Shown piece by piece: positions 59,779-64,000 of a stretch of 64,000 nt of DNA (the first letter of the stretch is position 1; each line of letters starts with the position of its first letter). Position numbers and translations under genes: made by a program. Below the pieces are notes generated by a model. The model saw nothing but the letters and a program-made list of their open reading frames with translations, did not search any database and was not told the origin of the DNA. Origin of the DNA: Bremerella sp. JC817 (GTDB lineage: Bacteria > Planctomycetota > Planctomycetia > Pirellulales > Pirellulaceae); assembly GCF_040718835.1 (NCBI RefSeq), contig NZ_JBFEFG010000274.1:868001-932000 (forward strand). Direction: 5' to 3'.

Positions 59779-60546
59779 ATGAACCGCAAACTACTGGCCG
59801 GCCTGATCGTGGCTGTGTCACTGATCGCCAGTATCGGCGAGACATCGCCACCCGAGCCGCCGAAGATGGGCTTCGTCGAGCAGATCGAAGGGGTCAACCT
59901 GCCCGAGAATCAACGCTGGTATACGGTTCTCGTAACGTCCAAAGGGCAAGCCACGCCGATTACCAGTTGGTTCGATTCTGATCCCCGCCTGGCCGAGCTG
60001 CGAAGCCGAACCGAGTGGCGGCACTACACCAGCGAAAGCGAGCTTTTCACGCACCACCTGAAGCCGACCTACGGCAACGATTACCCGATTCTGGTGATCC
60101 AAGACGTGGACGGGGCGATGCGTGCCCAGCTGGGCGGGACGATTCTCAAATCGGTCACCAGCCCCGACGAACTGGTCGCGGCGTTGGATCTTGCAGCCCA
60201 GACGCTGCGGCCGATCGAGGACCAGCAACTACGCGCCAAGAAGGTGGGCGGCTGGATCTTCAACCGACGACCTGGCCCGAACGTCTGCCCTGGGCCGAAC
60301 TGCAACCCAGACTTGCCACCGGCACCGATCGAAGGGCAACCAGTGGCTCCCCCGGAAACCAACCAGGCAAGCTCACCACCGGCCGACAAGAAGACACCGC
60401 TGGCCGATGCGTTGATATCGATCTTCGGTCCGCAAGTGGCACCCTGGGCGAATGGTTTCAATCTGGGGCAATCGGCCATCGCGGCTGGAATTGTGGGTGG
60501 TGCCTGGCTGTGGAAGCGCCGGCGATCCCGCAAGTCGGCCAAGTAA
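59779..60546 (+). CDS. Secreted protein with C-terminal membrane anchor
   Basis: A 255-residue protein with a signal peptide (LLAGLIVAVSLIASIG), a mixed domain (25-160), a Cys/Pro-rich linker (NVCPGPNCNPDLPPAP) and a C-terminal transmembrane helix followed by KRRRSRKSAK. GGGGG before ATG 59779 is the likely ribosome site. Not recognised. Confidence 0.68.
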   Translation: MNRKLLAGLIVAVSLIASIGETSPPEPPKMGFVEQIEGVNLPENQRWYTVLVTSKGQATPITSWFDSDPRLAELRSRTEWRHYTSESELFTHHLKPTYGNDYPILVIQDVDGAMRAQLGGTILKSVTSPDELVAALDLAAQTLRPIEDQQLRAKKVGGWIFNRRPGPNVCPGPNCNPDLPPAPIEGQPVAPPETNQASSPPADKKTPLADALISIFGPQVAPWANGFNLGQSAIAAGIVGGAWLWKRRRSRKSAK

Positions 60547-60588
60547 CCCATCCCACACACATTACACCGCAATGAAAGGAATCGTTGC

Positions 60589-61062
60589 ATGTTCGCACTG
60601 TTGAGCAATCCGCTGTTCTGGGGCCTGGCTGGGGCCGTTTATATCCTTTTCGTCCAGAAGCCAAAGGACGAAGAAACCAACCAGGCCGCAACGCCGGCCG
60701 AGTCGAAAGGCCTGCTGGGGACCGTGATCGGCATCGCCGAACGGAAGATCCTGCAGCGTGCCCAGCACGCCGCGGCCGAAGCCAAACTTCCCCTTATTGC
60801 CAACCTGTTGTCGGCGATCTCGTTGGGGGATGGCGTCGGCCTGACCAATGTTGCCGAGCAGATGGCCGACAACCTGCAGTCGGTCGAGGGGCGGCGTTTC
60901 ATGTTGGGGAAGTTGGTCCGGACGCTGATCGCCGACTTCGCCAAGAATGACGCCAGCGAGTTCGCGGCGATCGCGGCCGAGGTCAACGACCGGAAGAAAG
61001 ATCTGCAGGACGCCACAACGCGTCTGACTTCCAACAACGACCTGAAGGCCCAAGGGGTCTAG
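60589..61062 (+). CDS. Small membrane-anchored helical protein
   Basis: A 157-residue protein with an N-terminal transmembrane helix (LFWGLAGAVYILFV) and a helical body ending RKKDLQDATTRLTSNND. AAGGAA lies 8 nt before ATG 60589. Fourth of a run of envelope-directed small proteins before the terminase. A hairpin terminator follows. Confidence 0.65.
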   Translation: MFALLSNPLFWGLAGAVYILFVQKPKDEETNQAATPAESKGLLGTVIGIAERKILQRAQHAAAEAKLPLIANLLSAISLGDGVGLTNVAEQMADNLQSVEGRRFMLGKLVRTLIADFAKNDASEFAAIAAEVNDRKKDLQDATTRLTSNNDLKAQGV

Positions 61063-61089
61063 CTAACGCAGAAACCTTTTGTGAGTTGA

Positions 61090-61121
61090 GCCCGCGGCCG
61101 TTCTTCGGAGTGGCCGCGGGC
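61090..61121 (+). terminator. Terminator-like hairpin
   Basis: GCCCGCGGCC (61090-61099) pairs exactly with GGCCGCGGGC (61112-61121), followed by TTGTTG. The T-run is weak. Confidence 0.65.
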
Positions 61122-61147
61122 TTGTTGCTGTATCGAGGGGAGAAAGC

Positions 61148-61330
61148 GTGAAGCCTGGTGAACTTTCGCGACTGTCACTGAAGAAAACCGCGGATCTGCT
61201 GAACGTCGATCGAGCTGTGATTGCCGAGCTGGTGAAGGATGGTTGCCCACGCAACAGCAACGGCACGATCAACATCTACAAGCTGACCGCCTGGCTACTG
61301 GTGCGCACGAAGGGGGCCTCACTTGGTTAG
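61148..61330 (+). CDS. Terminase-small-subunit-like HTH protein
   Basis: A 60-residue protein, mostly one helix-turn-helix (KKTADLLNVDRAVIAELVKDG) followed by a short wing. The end overlaps the terminase large subunit start by 8 nt. The size and position before terL match Nu1-like small terminase subunits, which recognise the packaging site; assignment is by context. Confidence 0.65.
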   Translation: MKPGELSRLSLKKTADLLNVDRAVIAELVKDGCPRNSNGTINIYKLTAWLLVRTKGASLG

Positions 61331-63617
61331 TATCCAGATCGACGCGACCGAGCTGCTGGAAGAGATCAACAACGCCGGCCTCGGCAAGGTGATCGACGAA
61401 CGGACGCTTCGCCGGCATCGGTCCGAGCTGGGCCTCGGCAAAGCGGTCGACGTGGGAGCGTACGTCGGTAGCCTGGTCGATCGGTACCAGGCCAGGCAGA
61501 CGGGAGCGGTCACCTACGAGGACAAAAAAGAGAAGGCACGGGAGCGCAGCGCCGAGTCGACGAAGAAGGGACAGGACATTGGTCCTTTACCTTCGATCGT
61601 CGATCCTGAGCGACGCGAGGCCTGTCGCTATAGCCTTCTGCTCTTCTTTGATACCTACATCAAGCCCGAGGGATTCTTCGCCTGGTCGGACGATCATCTG
61701 AAGATCTTCGAGACGATGCAAAATGCCATCTTGACCGGTGGCAACTTTGCGTTGGCTATGCCCCGAGGTTCCGGCAAAACGACCATCACTGAAGCCGCGG
61801 CTCTCTGGGCAATTCTGTTTGGGCACTGCAACTTCTGCGTGATCGTAGGGGCCACGGCCGAGAAAGGCCAGGAACTGCTCGAAACGATCAAAACCTATCT
61901 GGTTGCGAAGGATCTGCTGGTTGAAGACTTCCCGGAAGTTTGCATTCCGGTCATGCGATTGGAAGGGCAGCCCAATCGCTGCCGGGGTCAACACATCGAT
62001 GGAGCTAGAACGCAGATCAGCTGGCATGACAACGAGCTGGTGTTTCCCACGGTCGAGGGTAGCAGCTGCAGCGGTTCGATCATTCGCACGTTCGGCATCA
62101 CCTCGAAAGGTATCCGCGGGCAGAAATATACCAACGCCAACGGAGACACATTTCGGCCGGACCTGGTGCTGCTAGACGATCCGCAAGACGACGAATCGGC
62201 CGAGAACCCGACGCAGGTTCGCAAGCGTGAAAAGGTGATCAATGGCACAATTCTCGGGATGGCTGGCCCAGGGAAATCTCTGACCGCCATCATGCCTTGC
62301 ACGGTGATCTGCCAAGACGACCTGGCAGCCCGCTATCTGGACCGCAAAAAGAATCCCGAGTGGCAGGGGATTCGCATCCAGATGATGAAGTCGATGCCTG
62401 CCAACGAAGAGATCTGGGAAGAATATTTCGCCATTCGGCGGGCCGATCTAGAAGCAGGCCTCGGCCCCGACCGGGCCAATGCCTTCTATCGGAAGAACCG
62501 CAAGGAGATGGATCGCGGTGCGGTCCCTTACTGGACCAGTCGGTTTGACCCTGGCGAAATTTCGGCCATTCAGCACGCCATGCATTTGCGAGACCGAGAC
62601 CCGGTCATCTTTGCGGCTGAATACCAGAATGATCCGATTAATCCGGAATCGACCGACCTGGTAATCCTGACGGCGGACGAGATCGCCGCGAAGGTCCGCA
62701 ACTATAAACGGGGCGACATTCCCAACGATACCGAGCTGATGGTCGGCTTTGTCGATGTTCAGTTGCATTGTCTCTATTACGTCCTGGCAGCCCTGAAGAC
62801 CGACTTCAGCGGACACATCCCCGACTATGGTACCTGGCCCAAGCAGCCGACAAAATACTTCGCCTACAGCAACCGAATCGCCAACCCTATCAGTCGCCAG
62901 AAAACGGACGAGGGTGTCCTGATGGGAAAACTATTGGAAGACGCCCAGATTCGCCAAGCCTTAGAACGTTTGGTAAATGAAGACTTGATGCTGCGAAAGT
63001 GGGAACGAGAAGATGGGGCGGAATTCCAGCTGGACCTTCTGATGATCGATATGGGGAGTTGGACGCCTGTCATTAAGCAGTTCATTGCCGAATCGCCCCA
63101 TCGGGCGCGAATGATTCCCGCCAAGGGGGATAGCCGTAAGCCAACCGAAAAGCGGATTAGCGAAACGAAACCCACGCCAGGCGTCGAGATCGGTGAAGAA
63201 TGGATAATTCCCCTGGCTACGCGCAAAAACCCGGTACGGTATCTCTTGCACGATACGCATCACTGGAAATCAGAACTGCAAAAACGCTGGAAGGCCCCCA
63301 TCGGGCAGCCTGGCTGTTGGACTCTCTACGATGGTAAGCCCATTGAGCATCGAATGATTTCGGAACACTGCGCCGCAGAATACGCCAATCGTGTTTCGGC
63401 CAAGGGGAATGTGGTCGATGTCTGGGAGAATCGACCAGGCCGCGACAACCATCTGTTGGACTGCGTGGTGGGCTGCCTGGTGGCCGGCAGCCGAAGAGGT
63501 TGTGCGGTACCTGATGCAAGTCTTCTGCGAGCTCGCCCACGCCGTGAGAAGAAGAAGGCAAAAATGAAGTTCAGCGAAGTGATGGCCCGCAAACGTGCTG
63601 AACAAGGATGGAGGTAG
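61323..63617 (+). CDS. Phage terminase large subunit
   Basis: A 764-residue TerL starting at TTG 61323 and overlapping the HTH gene. The ATPase has Walker A MPRGSGKTT (146-154), an Asn/Ala-rich coupling segment (VIVGATAEKG), and Walker B LVLLDDP (281-287). A nuclease domain with GFVDVQLHCLYYVLAALK (about 478 on) and a later Asp (LLMIDMG near 575) follows. It packages DNA into the prohead. It is longer than usual (about 550-600 residues), mainly in the N-terminal 95 residues and a C-terminal basic tail. Confidence 0.9.
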   Translation: MVSIQIDATELLEEINNAGLGKVIDERTLRRHRSELGLGKAVDVGAYVGSLVDRYQARQTGAVTYEDKKEKARERSAESTKKGQDIGPLPSIVDPERREACRYSLLLFFDTYIKPEGFFAWSDDHLKIFETMQNAILTGGNFALAMPRGSGKTTITEAAALWAILFGHCNFCVIVGATAEKGQELLETIKTYLVAKDLLVEDFPEVCIPVMRLEGQPNRCRGQHIDGARTQISWHDNELVFPTVEGSSCSGSIIRTFGITSKGIRGQKYTNANGDTFRPDLVLLDDPQDDESAENPTQVRKREKVINGTILGMAGPGKSLTAIMPCTVICQDDLAARYLDRKKNPEWQGIRIQMMKSMPANEEIWEEYFAIRRADLEAGLGPDRANAFYRKNRKEMDRGAVPYWTSRFDPGEISAIQHAMHLRDRDPVIFAAEYQNDPINPESTDLVILTADEIAAKVRNYKRGDIPNDTELMVGFVDVQLHCLYYVLAALKTDFSGHIPDYGTWPKQPTKYFAYSNRIANPISRQKTDEGVLMGKLLEDAQIRQALERLVNEDLMLRKWEREDGAEFQLDLLMIDMGSWTPVIKQFIAESPHRARMIPAKGDSRKPTEKRISETKPTPGVEIGEEWIIPLATRKNPVRYLLHDTHHWKSELQKRWKAPIGQPGCWTLYDGKPIEHRMISEHCAAEYANRVSAKGNVVDVWENRPGRDNHLLDCVVGCLVAGSRRGCAVPDASLLRARPRREKKKAKMKFSEVMARKRAEQGWR

Positions 63618-63621
63618 CACC

Positions 63622-63813
63622 ATGGCCCCTCGGCAAAAGAAGGCCCCCGCAACAAAATCGCCACCTCCTCAGCCTGCCGGTGTCGCCTGTCCGCAGTGTG
63701 GAAGCGGTTACGCGCCGGTGTACTACACGCGGCAGCAGATGGGCAAGACGGTTCGTGTCCGCGAATGCCAGCATTGTGGCCGTCGATTTTCGACTGTCGA
63801 GAGAGTCGCCTGA
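63622..63813 (+). CDS. Small zinc-ribbon protein
   Basis: A 63-residue protein with a Pro-rich head and a C-P-Q-C / C-Q-H-C zinc ribbon (VACPQCGSGYAPVYY, then RVRECQHCGRRFSTVERV). GGAGG 8 nt before ATG 63622. It follows terL by 4 nt and resembles small phage transcription factors of the Ogr type in pattern, though shorter. Confidence 0.75.
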   Translation: MAPRQKKAPATKSPPPQPAGVACPQCGSGYAPVYYTRQQMGKTVRVRECQHCGRRFSTVERVA

Positions 63814-64000
63814 AGATAATTTCCGGGCCTAGTTCCATATATGGAACTTGCTCTGCCAATCTCACTGCAGGCCCCCGATTCGATCTCCCGCGTCGGTCGT
63901 TCTCGTCGTAAGAACACCATCTGACAAGATGCGGCAAGCTGGTTCGACAGCCTGTCTCACAAATTCGCATGCAGAACGAAACGCCAATAGCTGGGGACAC
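63814..64000. other. Right edge, no gene seen
   Basis: The last 187 bp after the zinc-ribbon gene show only a short dyad TTCCATATATGGAA near 63,834 and no supported gene start. The next phage gene is expected beyond the edge. Confidence 0.4.

Overview
The window reads as planctomycete chromosome (Pirellula/Blastopirellula-like relatives are the closest guess). Pointers are an SHD1-domain lipoprotein, an N-terminal planctomycete export motif (FESLETRCLL) on a giant YD-repeat protein, a CsrA homologue, comB, tandem large serine recombinases and dense GGAG ribosome sites. This assignment is inference from family content; no 16S rRNA is present.

Positions 1-33,300 are an integrative element seated at the 3' end of a tRNA-Pro(GGG) gene. 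From the left it holds: the end of a type 2 BREX (Pgl) locus with pglX (cut by the window edge) and pglW behind a MerR-like regulator; a divergent four-gene cluster (HEPN-motif protein, small winged-helix-like protein, R-S-E ADP-ribosyltransferase-like protein, cupin fused to an RlmJ-like methyltransferase); a HEAT protein and a trypsin-like protease; then, from 11.5 to 20.6 kb, ArdC and many small unrecognised genes plus a RuvB-like ATPase / helix-turn-helix / tyrosine recombinase operon. A primase-like replication gene with its HTH partner, a metal-resistance operon under a textbook MerR operator, further small genes, and two tandem large serine recombinases complete it. The last recombinase reads into the tRNA-Pro gene.

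The most striking feature of this element is an 11-bp repeat, GGCACCYGCTA. I found 17 copies. Each is in the same orientation as the gene that follows, usually touches the stop codon of the gene before, and in 15 of 17 cases lies 36-49 nt before the next start codon. It precedes transcription units rather than every gene. It looks like a shared promoter, operator or RNA leader for the whole accessory regulon, or a cassette boundary.

Positions 33,300-44,000 look like ordinary chromosome: comB, a TM2-domain protein, a cupin/JmjC-like oxygenase, Mn/Fe superoxide dismutase, a Ser/Thr/Pro-rich lipoprotein, small hypotheticals, a TPR membrane protein, a diguanylate cyclase, tRNA-Asp(GTC) and an SHD1 lipoprotein. 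Just after tRNA-Asp are a perfect 24-bp palindrome and three ~92-nt structured repeats whose stems show compensatory base changes.

Positions 44,500-64,000 look like a prophage or phage-derived element: tyrosine integrase, CsrA, a replication-organiser-like protein, small zinc-ribbon proteins, then a 2258-residue RHS/YD-repeat protein overlapping a TPR gene as cargo, then a C39-like cysteine peptidase, small membrane proteins, a terminase-small-subunit-like HTH, the terminase large subunit and a zinc-ribbon protein. Portal, capsid and tail genes would lie beyond the right edge.
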